From Chloroflexi bacterium CG23_combo_of_CG06-09_8_20_14_all_45_10 (lineage in GTDB: Bacteria; Chloroflexota; Dehalococcoidia; GIF9; AB-539-J10), in contig PCSL01000045.1 of assembly GCA_002772325.1 (NCBI GenBank), positions 1 to 8,844 of the forward strand: 8,844 bases of DNA, given 5' to 3'. Position numbers and translations under genes: made by a program. Under the pieces are notes generated by a model, which was not told the origin of the DNA, did no database searches, and worked only from the letters and a program-made list of their open reading frames with translations. Position 1 is the first letter of the stretch; the number at the start of each line of letters is the position of its first letter. This document shows, one piece after another, positions 1-5,765 of the stretch.

Positions 1-204
1 ACAATGGTCGAGGTGAGCGTGGGTCAGAAGCACGGCATCGATGCTGTCGGGCGGGATGAGAAACGGCTCCCAATTTCTTCCCTTGAGCTCCCTTTCCTGA
101 TAAAGCCCGCAGTCTACCAAGAATCTGACGTCATTGACCTCCGCAAGATACCGTGAGCCCGTAACGTTCCGGGCCGCACCCAGAAAGCTTAGCTTAATAT
201 GCAT
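1..204 (-). CDS. MBL-fold/beta-CASP RNA-processing exonuclease, N-terminal part only
   Basis: The leftward frame encodes 68 residues and runs off the window edge, so only the N-terminus is present. It begins MHIKLSFLGAARNVTGS, continues with RFLVDCGLYQ, and ends in LLTHAHLDHC. The HxHxDH metal-binding signature together with the LGAAxxVTGS opening is typical of the metallo-beta-lactamase/beta-CASP group related to eukaryotic CPSF73/Ysh1, which cut or trim RNA with two zinc ions. The beta-CASP and C-terminal parts lie outside the window, so a plain MBL hydrolase cannot be strictly excluded. The ATG at 202-204 is supported by a GAGAGGG ribosome site on the same strand (about 211-217) and by an in-frame stop just upstream (220-222). 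A stronger AAAGGAGGT (about 229-237) lies too far away and has no usable start at normal spacing. The first 180 bases are about 57% G+C against about 38% in hepT. Confidence 0.85.
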   Translation of the reverse strand, partial: MHIKLSFLGAARNVTGSRYLAEVNDVRFLVDCGLYQERELKGRNWEPFLIPPDSIDAVLLTHAHLDHC

Positions 205-340
205 AGTTTTCCCTCTCGGCTATGTTTACCTCCTTTTGGTGTACTTAGCTGCCAACGAATTTGCCTTCCAAAGTTATAGCGTAATTTTAGCATTCGCTCT
301 ATTAGTAGCCAATAGGTAATATAGTTTTAGCGAAAACTGG

Positions 341-367
341 TTGACAAATAGGAGGGGAAAGTATCAA
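341..367 (+). promoter_or_regulatory. Possible promoter ahead of the argH remnant and toxin-antitoxin genes
   Basis: A perfect TTGACA (-35) lies at 341-346. The best -10 is TATCAA at 362-367 (4 of 6), with a short 15-base spacer. It is the only strong -35 in the gap between the leftward nuclease gene and the rightward genes, so it is the likeliest origin of the rightward transcript, but the -10 is weak. Confidence 0.3.
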
Positions 368-385
368 GATTTCACTTTGATACTT
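359..385. promoter_or_regulatory. Inverted repeat, possible operator
   Basis: Two perfect 9-base arms, aagtatcaa (359-367) and ttgatactt (377-385), are separated by 9 bases. The left arm overlaps the putative -10 and the right arm ends at the ribosome site (TTGAGG, 384-389) of the argH remnant. The position suits a repressor site, for example for toxin-antitoxin autoregulation, but the arms do not resemble the ArgR box. A run of T is absent, so it is not a typical terminator. A palindrome of this size could also occur by chance. Confidence 0.3.
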
Positions 386-398
386 GAGGCAGATTTAG

Positions 399-568
399 AT
401 GAATTACTTACACAATCGTTTTCGGAAAGAAGCTGATAAACTGGCGCAAGATTATATTGCCTCTATTCCCTTCGACCAACGCTTATATCGCCAGGATATT
501 GAAGGAAGCATGGCTCATGTTAAAATACTGACAAATAGGGGATAATAGCTGAGGGCAATGCTGAAGCT
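399..568 (+). pseudogene. argH: argH 5'-end remnant, frameshifted and truncated
   Basis: The frame opens at ATG 399 after a TTGAGG ribosome site with 9-base spacing. It encodes NRFRKEADKLAQDYIASIPF and FDQRLYRQDIEGSMAHVKIL, which correspond to residues of argininosuccinate lyase from the N-terminal GGRF region onward. A one-base deletion near 536-541 then shifts the frame, giving a TAA stop at 543-545. The next frame continues the homology as IIAEGNAE up to about 565, after which similarity to argH stops. That frame ends at a TGA (608-610) overlapping the next gene's ATG. Against the intact argH (from 1643) a 90-base block matches at about 71% of bases, and about 22 of 30 residues agree, with most differences silent. 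It is thus a remnant of a diverged argH, not a recent copy of the neighbour. The 48-residue peptide may still be translated but cannot be a lyase. Confidence 0.75.
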
Positions 569-606
569 AAAGAACAGAAACCGGATTTCTGGAAGGATAA
601 TAGGAG

Positions 607-945
607 ATGATAACTGACGGCAGATTAAAGAAAATCCTCTCTCAGATAGTCGAGAATATCAAAACTAAATACAACCCGGAAAAGATTATCCTCTACGGCT
701 CTTTTGCCTACGGTGTTCCTGATGAAAATAGCGACATTGACCTACTAATCATCAAGGAAACATCAAAGCGACCGCTTGACCGAATGGCCTCGGTTCATCG
801 CATTGTTGATATTAGGGATTCGTCTTATCCTGCTCTTTTACCCATTGTATTGACGCCTGATGAAATCAAGCAAAGATTGGAGGTTGGCGACCAGTTTATT
901 GAGGGAATTCTTGCCCGTGGAGAGGCCTTATATGCCCGGCAATAA
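607..945 (+). CDS. MNT-type minimal nucleotidyltransferase domain protein, solitary
   Basis: This 112-residue protein is a minimal nucleotidyltransferase of the DNA polymerase beta superfamily. It carries the core GSFAYG (31-36) and the metal-binding pair D43 and D45 in SDIDLLII. Proteins of this kind usually serve as antitoxins that transfer AMP to a HEPN ribonuclease, but no HEPN gene follows directly; the 49 bases after it are non-coding. The third acidic residue expected before the YTPEE-like strand appears to be replaced, since the region reads ALLPIVLTPDE, with leucine 78 at the expected place. It may therefore be weakened, or a left-over from an older module. The ATG overlaps the TGA of the frameshifted argH remnant (ATGA), with AAGGA at 593-597 as ribosome site. 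The C-terminus FIEGILARGEALYAR matches the family's usual ending, so the gene looks complete. Confidence 0.8.
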   Translation: MITDGRLKKILSQIVENIKTKYNPEKIILYGSFAYGVPDENSDIDLLIIKETSKRPLDRMASVHRIVDIRDSSYPALLPIVLTPDEIKQRLEVGDQFIEGILARGEALYARQ

Positions 946-994
946 GTTGGAGGTACCAAGAAGTAAGTTCAAGGCACTAATTGGAGTTTAGGAG

Positions 995-1288
995 ATGACA
1001 AAGGAAGAGGTCAAACAAATCCTGTCCAGAAATAAAGAAATACTGGAAAAATACAAAGTTAACTCTATTGCTCTCTTCGGTTCTTATGTAAGAAACGAGC
1101 AGAGGCAAGACAGCGATATTGACCTTCTTGTTGAGCTTGAAGAACCTACTTACGATAACTTTATACATTTGGTTTTCACCTTGGAGGAATTGTTAAAGAA
1201 AAAGATAAATTTAGTTCCTAGAGGTAGTTTAAGCCCGTATATTGAACCTTATGTAGAAAAGGAGGCTGAGTGGATTGAAACAAGATGA
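995..1288 (+). CDS. mntA: MntA-like nucleotidyltransferase antitoxin of a HEPN/MNT pair
   Basis: The 97-residue protein has the minimal nucleotidyltransferase signature: GSY (29-31), then DSDIDLLVEL with D41 and D43 as metal ligands. In characterised HepT-MntA systems the antitoxin silences the HEPN ribonuclease by adding AMP units to a tyrosine next to the catalytic histidine. The gene overlaps the downstream HEPN gene by 14 bases, the usual arrangement for such pairs. The C-terminal SPYIEPYVEKEAEWI is a typical family ending. The third carboxylate, usually an aspartate in a VDLV strand, is asparagine here (INLV, N72), which may reduce activity. GGAG at 983-986 gives a ribosome site at normal spacing. 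The TAGGAG touching the ATG is too close to serve. The gene probably shares a transcript with hepT and argH. Confidence 0.85.
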   Translation: MTKEEVKQILSRNKEILEKYKVNSIALFGSYVRNEQRQDSDIDLLVELEEPTYDNFIHLVFTLEELLKKKINLVPRGSLSPYIEPYVEKEAEWIETR

Positions 1289-1619
1289 AGTCTTTGTAAA
1301 ACATATCCTAGACGAGATAAATTTCCTGATGAATAAGAGTAAAGACCTGGAATATGAGGGCTTAATAAAAGACGAGATCTTAAAAAGAGCGTTTGTAAGA
1401 AGCTTAGAGGTGATAGGTGAGGCAACAAAGAATGTCTCCTTAGAGTTTAAAGAAAAACATCCTGATATTGAGTGGAGGGAGTTAACGGGTTTGAGGGATA
1501 AACTTATACATAGATATTTTGGTGTAAAGTGGGAAATTGTTTGGGACATCGTAAGAAGTAAGATTCCTCAACTTAAAGAGAAAATTGAGGACATTCTTGA
1601 AGAGATGGAGAGAGGATGA
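1275..1619 (+). CDS. hepT: HepT-like HEPN-domain toxin ribonuclease
   Basis: This 114-residue, mostly helical protein belongs to the HEPN family of the HepT (DUF86) type. The catalytic Rx4HxY motif is present as R74, H79 and Y81 in RDKLIHRYFG. R74 and H79 are expected to make up the RNA-cleaving site of the dimer, and Y81 is the expected AMP acceptor for the partner nucleotidyltransferase. The VIGEATKNVS segment (46-55) is another family hallmark. The start is TTG at 1275, chosen because AAAAGGAGG (1257-1265) lies 9 bases upstream, inside the end of the antitoxin gene; the 14-base overlap suggests coupled translation. The stop overlaps the argH start (ATGA, 1616-1619). Codon use is AT-rich, about 38% G+C over 180 counted bases, which is compatible with acquisition by transfer. 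Toxicity is inferred from the family only. Confidence 0.86.
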   Translation: MKQDEVFVKHILDEINFLMNKSKDLEYEGLIKDEILKRAFVRSLEVIGEATKNVSLEFKEKHPDIEWRELTGLRDKLIHRYFGVKWEIVWDIVRSKIPQLKEKIEDILEEMERG

Positions 1620-2992
1620 AATTAGAAGATACTAATAAGGCGGTGCAGCAATATGTCGCTTCTATCGCCTTTGACCAGCGACTATACCGCCAAGACATTG
1701 AGGGCAGCATCGCCCACACAAAAATGCTGGCAAAGCAAGGGATAATAGCTGAAAGCGATGCCGAGACAATAATCAAGGGACTTGACTCTATTCGAGTGGA
1801 AATTGAGCAGGGTAAATTTCAATTCAAGATTGAGCTTGAAGATATACACATGAATATCGAGGCAAGACTCTTTGAGAAGATTGGCGATGTGGCTGGGAAA
1901 CTCCACACCGCCCGCTCCAGAAATGACCAAATAGCTTTAGATATGCGCCTCTTTGTTAAAGAGGAAGCCTCAAAAACCATTGATGAGCTAAAAAAATTGC
2001 AGCGTTCGCTGGTGGAATTAGCTGAGGCAAATAAAGATGTCATCATGCCTGGCTACACCCATTTACAGCAAGCTCAGCCAGTTCTTCTCGCTCACCATCT
2101 ACTGGCTTATTTTGAGATGTTCCAACGGGATAAAGAGAGGTTCTACGATTGCCTCAATCGCACCGATGTCCTGCCTCTAGGTAGCGGCGCCTTGGGTGGC
2201 GTCTCCTATCCTGTAGACCGGGAATTTGTTGCCCGAGAACTAGGTTTTAGCAAGGTAAGCACTAACAGCCTTGACGCTGTCTCTGATAGAGACTTCGTAA
2301 TAGAATTTGAGGCATCGGCTGCTCTTACTATGATGCACCTTTCGCGACTAGCTGAGGAGATCATCCTATGGTCATCCAGCGAGTTTGGCTTTATAGAAAT
2401 TGACGAGGCTTTTACCACTGGCAGCAGCATCATGCCTCAGAAGAAAAACCCTGATGTAGCCGAGCTAGCCAGAGGGAAAACTGGCCGAGTATATGGCAAT
2501 CTGATGGCCATCCTAACCATTATGAAAGCTTTGCCTTTAGCCTACAACCGGGATATGCAGGAGGATAAGGAAGGACTTTTTGATACTGTGGATACATTAC
2601 ATTCTAGCTTGAAAATATTTGCTAAAATGATGAAAGCGATTAAGGTCGACGTTAACCGTGTTCGTGAAGCTATTAAAAGGGATTACCTTTTGGCTACTGA
2701 TTTAGCTGACTATCTGGTGAAGAAGGGCTTGCCATTTAGGGAAGCGCATAGTGTGGTGGCTAAACTTAGTGAATATGCTGTTAACAACCACAAAAGCTTC
2801 CATGAGCTTAGCTTAAGTGAATATCACAATTTTTCCCCTCTTTTCGATGAAGATGTATATAATATAACCTTAGAATCATCTGTGGCGGCTCGAAATATTG
2901 TTGGCGGCACTTCTTCCCAACAGGTGGAAGCAGCATTAACTAGAGCAAGGGAGATTCTTCGCGGAGCTTGTCCTGGTGAGCCGAAGCTCTGA
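1616..2992 (+). CDS. argH: Argininosuccinate lyase with altered N- and C-termini
   Basis: ArgH splits argininosuccinate into arginine and fumarate, the last step of arginine synthesis, as a cytosolic homotetramer. The 458-residue product carries HTARSRNDQ (97-105), GYTHLQQAQP with the catalytic histidine at 149, and the fumarase/lyase signature GSSIMPQKKNPD (269-280) with the catalytic serine. S16 and D20 in ASIAFDQRLY match conserved substrate-loop residues. Unusually, the N-terminal GGRF motif of the family is absent: the protein starts MKLEDTNKAVQQY, and TNKAVQQY aligns just after the place where GGRF should be. A stop lies directly upstream in frame (1598-1600), so no longer start exists. 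The last residues (about EILRGACPGEPKL) are written by a palindromic repeat. The ATG overlaps the hepT TGA, with GGAG at 1607-1610, so argH probably depends on translation through the toxin gene. Activity is likely but the missing N-terminus leaves some doubt. Confidence 0.96.
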   Translation: MKLEDTNKAVQQYVASIAFDQRLYRQDIEGSIAHTKMLAKQGIIAESDAETIIKGLDSIRVEIEQGKFQFKIELEDIHMNIEARLFEKIGDVAGKLHTARSRNDQIALDMRLFVKEEASKTIDELKKLQRSLVELAEANKDVIMPGYTHLQQAQPVLLAHHLLAYFEMFQRDKERFYDCLNRTDVLPLGSGALGGVSYPVDREFVARELGFSKVSTNSLDAVSDRDFVIEFEASAALTMMHLSRLAEEIILWSSSEFGFIEIDEAFTTGSSIMPQKKNPDVAELARGKTGRVYGNLMAILTIMKALPLAYNRDMQEDKEGLFDTVDTLHSSLKIFAKMMKAIKVDVNRVREAIKRDYLLATDLADYLVKKGLPFREAHSVVAKLSEYAVNNHKSFHELSLSEYHNFSPLFDEDVYNITLESSVAARNIVGGTSSQQVEAALTRAREILRGACPGEPKL

Positions 2993-3108
2993 ACGAAGTG
3001 AAGAGGAGATTCTTCGGTCGCTTCTCTCCCTCAGAATGACAGAGAGCGAAGGGCTCAGAATGACAAAGTATGTCATTCTGAATGGAACGAAGTGGAATGA
3101 AGAATCTC
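2951..3108. repeat. Palindromic repeat cluster between argH and rpe
   Basis: The stretch holds several pieces of one repeat type. gagattcttc occurs at 2951-2960 and 3006-3015 and is answered by its inverse gaagaatctc at 3099-3108. ctcagaatgaca occurs at 3030-3041 and 3054-3065, with the inverse tgtcattctg at 3071-3080. The outer arms make a foldable element of about 103 bases (3006-3108). The left copy overlaps the argH 3' end and contains its stop codon. A 17-base word, tctgaacgaagtgaaga (2988-3004), recurs exactly inside recG at 6283-6299. Similar short palindromes are scattered in many Chloroflexota genomes. No T-run follows, so a terminator role is unproven. The ribosome site of rpe begins just after it. 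Confidence 0.8.
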
Positions 3109-3125
3109 ACTCAGAGGAGTAAAAA

Positions 3126-3791
3126 ATGCAGGACAGAATTAAGCTAGCGCCATCAATTCTTTCCGCTGATTTTGCTCGGCTCGGGGAGCAAGTGGCTGAG
3201 GCTACTAAAGCCGGGGCTGACTATATTCATATTGATGTCATGGATGGACATTTTGTGCCCAATATCACCTTTGGGGCTCCAGTGGTGGCTTCCCTCCGTA
3301 GCTGGACACACTTGCCTTTGGATGTCCACTTGATGACAGAACAGCCGGAGCGGTATATTTCTGACTTTGCTGTCTCTGGCGCTGATATCATTACTGTGCA
3401 TGTGGAAGCTTGCCCTCATCTCCACCGAACGATTCAAGTAATAAAGGAACTTGGGGTAAAAGCCGGGGTGGCTTTAAATCCAGCGAGTTCTTTAAGCATG
3501 GTAGACGAGATTATGCCTCAGGTTGATTTGATTCTTATTATGAGCGTTGACCCTGGTTTTGGCGGACAAGCTTTCATCCCTGAAACGCTAGAAAAGATAA
3601 GTCGCTTGCGCCGGATGCTTGATAGCAGAAAGGTAGATGCCGAGCTCGAAGTTGATGGAGGTATTACCATTAACAATGCATCTAGCATAGTTAAGGCTGG
3701 TGGTAGAGTCCTGGTTGTCGGCACGAGTGTGTTTAATGCCAAAGGGGGAGTAAGCCAAGCGCTACAGAAACTTAGAGAGATAAAAATCTAA
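3126..3791 (+). CDS. rpe: Ribulose-phosphate 3-epimerase
   Basis: Rpe interconverts ribulose 5-phosphate and xylulose 5-phosphate in the pentose phosphate pathway (and in the Calvin cycle where present). The 221-residue protein is a full-length TIM barrel. The metal and catalytic residues are all visible: H35 and D37 in HIDVMDGHFVPN, H68 in LDVHLM, and D177 in EVDGGI. The phosphate-binding and loop segments MSVDPGFGGQ (139-148) and VVGTSVF (197-203) are also present. AGAGGAG at 3113-3119 supports the ATG at 3126. It lies on the same strand as argH but is separated by a repeat cluster, so it may or may not share its transcript. Its TAA overlaps the stop of the convergent rpmB by 4 bp, leaving no room for a terminator between them. 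Confidence 0.98.
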   Translation: MQDRIKLAPSILSADFARLGEQVAEATKAGADYIHIDVMDGHFVPNITFGAPVVASLRSWTHLPLDVHLMTEQPERYISDFAVSGADIITVHVEACPHLHRTIQVIKELGVKAGVALNPASSLSMVDEIMPQVDLILIMSVDPGFGGQAFIPETLEKISRLRRMLDSRKVDAELEVDGGITINNASSIVKAGGRVLVVGTSVFNAKGGVSQALQKLREIKI

Positions 3792-3970
3792 CGAGCTGCC
3801 TTATATTGACTGCGAAGGCACCTGGTGCAAATATTAACTTTCTGCTTCTTCCCACCCACAACCATTGTAACCTTATGAATATTGGCTAACCACTTCCGTT
3901 TAGTACACTTTTTAGAATGACTTACACTCTGTCCAAATTGAACTCTTTTGCCACAAATATCGCACTTCAT
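3788..3970 (-). CDS. rpmB: 50S ribosomal protein L28, zinc-binding type
   Basis: The 60-residue basic protein opens MKCDICGKRVQFGQSVSHSK and ends with KVNICTRCLRS, the standard pattern of bacterial L28, a component of the large ribosomal subunit. Two CxxC pairs, C3/C6 and C48/C51, form the zinc ribbon of the cysteine-containing L28 form; C22 is an extra cysteine. SHSKKCTKRKW is the rRNA-binding segment typical of the family. The gene is leftward and overlaps rpe tail to tail. The nearest purine-rich site, AAGGGGG (about 3987-3993), lies about 16 bases before the ATG, farther than normal, so the ribosome site is weak. A good promoter lies at 4016-4045. Confidence 0.96.
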   Translation of the reverse strand: MKCDICGKRVQFGQSVSHSKKCTKRKWLANIHKVTMVVGGKKQKVNICTRCLRSQYKAAR

Positions 3971-3991
3971 GGGAAAATTCTTTTAACCCCC

Positions 3992-4020
3992 TTTACTATA
4001 AATGATACCTAGGGTATTAT
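3992..4020 (+). promoter_or_regulatory. Possible fakA promoter
   Basis: TTTACT (3992-3997, 4 of 6) and TATTAT (4015-4020, 5 of 6) are 17 bases apart on the plus strand, about 58 bases before the fakA ATG. The -10 overlaps that of the opposing rpmB promoter, so the two could compete. The call rests on consensus matches alone. Confidence 0.35.
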
Positions 4021-4045
4021 AGTAATGCTATCATACTAAAGTCAT
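4016..4045 (-). promoter_or_regulatory. rpmB: Probable rpmB promoter
   Basis: On the minus strand a perfect TATAAT (4016-4021) is preceded, 18 bases away, by ATGACT (4040-4045, 4 of 6 to TTGACA). It lies 46 bases upstream of the rpmB start in the divergent spacer, which is where a promoter is needed. Confidence 0.5.
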
Positions 4046-4077
4046 AGTAACAATTGTACCAAGGTAGACGAAGGGAA

Positions 4078-5706
4078 ATGGGAGCTAAATTAGCTGATGG
4101 CAAGATATTGAGAAAGATGTTTGCCCTAGGTACAACCTGGCTTGAGAAATGTGTTCCTGAAATTAACGCTATAAATGTTTTCCCGGTCCCCGATGGGGAT
4201 ACAGGAACCAACATGTTGCTTACTATGCACTCTGCTATGCAAGAGGCAAAACAGAACACAGATAGCAATGCTTCTTCAATAGCCAAATCAATGGCTTATG
4301 GTGCTTTAATGGGAGCACGAGGTAATTCAGGAGTTATCCTGTCCCAATTCCTGCGTGGCTTGGCCAAGGGATTGGAAGACAAGAAATCCTTCAATGGCAA
4401 AGATTTTGCCAAGGCCCTGGCTGAAGCATCAGAAGCTGCTTACGAAGGAATCATGCACCCGGTAGAAGGAACTATACTGACGGTGCTTAAAGATGCCGCT
4501 AACGCGGCCGATAGAGCTGCCAAAACCGATTCTGAAAACTTGCTTCCTGTAGTAGAAACCGCCACCGAGGCAGCCAGGGATTCAGTAGCTCGGACACCTG
4601 ACTTGCTACCAGTATTACGTGAAGCTGGTGTGGTAGATGCTGGAGGGCAAGGTTTATATGTATTGTTTGATGGCGCCCTCCACTTCCTCAAGGGAGAAGC
4701 AACTAAAATAAAAAATCGGAAACCAGAGCTAGTTACAGCTAACTTGCCCTTAGCTTCTAAAATGGCTCCAACAGCTGAGGTAGAAGTGCCTTATGGATAT
4801 TGCCTCGAGTTTCTAGTGGAGGGGCAAAAACTTAATTTGAACAAGCTCAGGAAAAAGTTAAAGAAGAAGGGACAATCCCTAATTGTTGCCGGCAACAGCT
4901 CCATGGTTAGAGTTCATATCCACAGCTTTAAGCCCGGTGAAATTCTTGATTATGCTACCCACTTAGGCACATTACATCAGGTAAAGGTCAACAATATGGA
5001 TGATCAATATGCAGAATTTATCAAGATACAAAAAGAAAGAATGCCCAGGGTCGACATCGCTATAGTAACAGTCGCCGCTGGAGATGGCTTTTTTGAGGTG
5101 TTTAACAGTCTAGGGGCTACAATTATTGTTCCTGGCGGTCAAACAATGAATCCCAGTGTTGGCGAGTTATTGAAGGCTGTAGAAGCAGCACCCTCGGACA
5201 ATATTATTCTATTGCCCAATAACAAGAATATCATCCACACAGCTTCGCAGGTTGAGTCTTTAACTTCAAAAAGGGTGAAGGTAATCCCTACCAGGACTAT
5301 CCCCCAGGGCATAGCCGCATCCCTCGCCTTTAGTTATGACATGGACCTAGAGGAAAATACTCGAGCTATGAAAGAGGCGATGGCCGCAGTAAAGACCATA
5401 GGAGTTACTAAAGCAGTGCGTAAGACACGGATGAACGGCCAGGAAATAAAGAAGGGGCAACCTATTGCTATTCTAAATGATGAGACTCTAATAGCTGGTG
5501 GCAATAATATGTTAGATCTTATTTTTCAAGCTCTAACGAAAACCAATATTGAAAACACAGAAATGGTAACTATTTATTACGCTGCTGAAACTCAAGCCAT
5601 TGAAGTGGAGGATATAGCCCAGAAAATCCGGGAGGGATATCACCTTGAGGTTGAAGTGGTCCAGGGTGGGCAACCACATTATAATTATATAATCTCGCTG
5701 GAATAA
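4078..5706 (+). CDS. fakA: Fatty acid kinase ATP-binding subunit FakA (DhaL/YloV family)
   Basis: FakA phosphorylates fatty acids held by a FakB (DegV-family) carrier, feeding exogenous or recycled fatty acids into phospholipid synthesis. From the ATG at 4078 the product has 542 residues, the usual length. An N-terminal DhaL-type kinase domain (about 1-200) carries NVFPVPDGDTGTNMLLTM with magnesium ligands D39 and D41, then GARGNSGVILSQFLRG and DAGGQGLY. The middle domain keeps the metal site of FakA: C242 in YGYCLEF and H280/H282 in VHIHSF. The C-terminal domain (about 320-542) ends in the family-typical YNYIISLE. The open frame extends to a TTG at 4054 that lacks a ribosome site. The ATG is preferred, although its AAGGG (4071-4075) is very close; AAGG at 4061-4064 may serve instead. 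A broken degV/fakB remnant follows directly. DegV-paired YloV is the closest alternative name for the same family. Confidence 0.92.
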   Translation: MGAKLADGKILRKMFALGTTWLEKCVPEINAINVFPVPDGDTGTNMLLTMHSAMQEAKQNTDSNASSIAKSMAYGALMGARGNSGVILSQFLRGLAKGLEDKKSFNGKDFAKALAEASEAAYEGIMHPVEGTILTVLKDAANAADRAAKTDSENLLPVVETATEAARDSVARTPDLLPVLREAGVVDAGGQGLYVLFDGALHFLKGEATKIKNRKPELVTANLPLASKMAPTAEVEVPYGYCLEFLVEGQKLNLNKLRKKLKKKGQSLIVAGNSSMVRVHIHSFKPGEILDYATHLGTLHQVKVNNMDDQYAEFIKIQKERMPRVDIAIVTVAAGDGFFEVFNSLGATIIVPGGQTMNPSVGELLKAVEAAPSDNIILLPNNKNIIHTASQVESLTSKRVKVIPTRTIPQGIAASLAFSYDMDLEENTRAMKEAMAAVKTIGVTKAVRKTRMNGQEIKKGQPIAILNDETLIAGGNNMLDLIFQALTKTNIENTEMVTIYYAAETQAIEVEDIAQKIREGYHLEVEVVQGGQPHYNYIISLE

Positions 5707-5713
5707 GGGAAAT

Positions 5714-5752
5714 TCCCCCTCCCTCTAACTCCCTCCCGCCAGGGGAGGGAGG
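5714..5752. repeat. C/G-purine palindromic repeat after fakA
   Basis: Eight bases after the fakA stop is a CCCTCC-rich stretch with a perfect 9-bp stem, ctccctccc (5729-5737) and gggagggag (5743-5751), around a 5-base loop. It could form a strong hairpin protecting the fakA mRNA end, but lacks the T-run of an intrinsic terminator. Its ctaactccctccc (5725-5737) resembles, at 11 of 13 bases, a stretch on the minus strand inside recG (about 7579-7591), which suggests a dispersed family. Confidence 0.65.
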
Positions 5753-5765
5753 ATTATAAGGAATT

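Noticed and set aside
134..319. Open frame of 61 codons on the plus strand
   Set aside because: It lies across the start of the leftward nuclease gene, has no ribosome site, and its hydrophobic second half shows no family features.
342..539. The word tgacaaatagg occurs at 342-352 and 529-539, the latter at the frameshift of the argH remnant
   Set aside because: Several 11-base matches are expected by chance in a window of this size, and the flanks do not agree.
531..610. Programmed frameshift in the argH remnant leading into the nucleotidyltransferase start
   Set aside because: There is no slippery heptamer or following stem, and the homology ends soon after the shift; simple decay is the easier explanation.
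601..1001. Both nucleotidyltransferase genes begin in the same context, taggagatga
   Set aside because: The similarity does not extend further, and the site touches the start codon, so it is neither a useful ribosome site nor clear proof of duplication.
2951..3108. CRISPR array in the repeat-rich argH-rpe spacer
   Set aside because: Repeat pieces are unevenly spaced, partly inverted and of different lengths, with no regular spacers.
5729..5751. Intrinsic terminator of fakA
   Set aside because: The stem is strong but is followed by attataagg with no T-run, and the sequence looks like a dispersed repeat.
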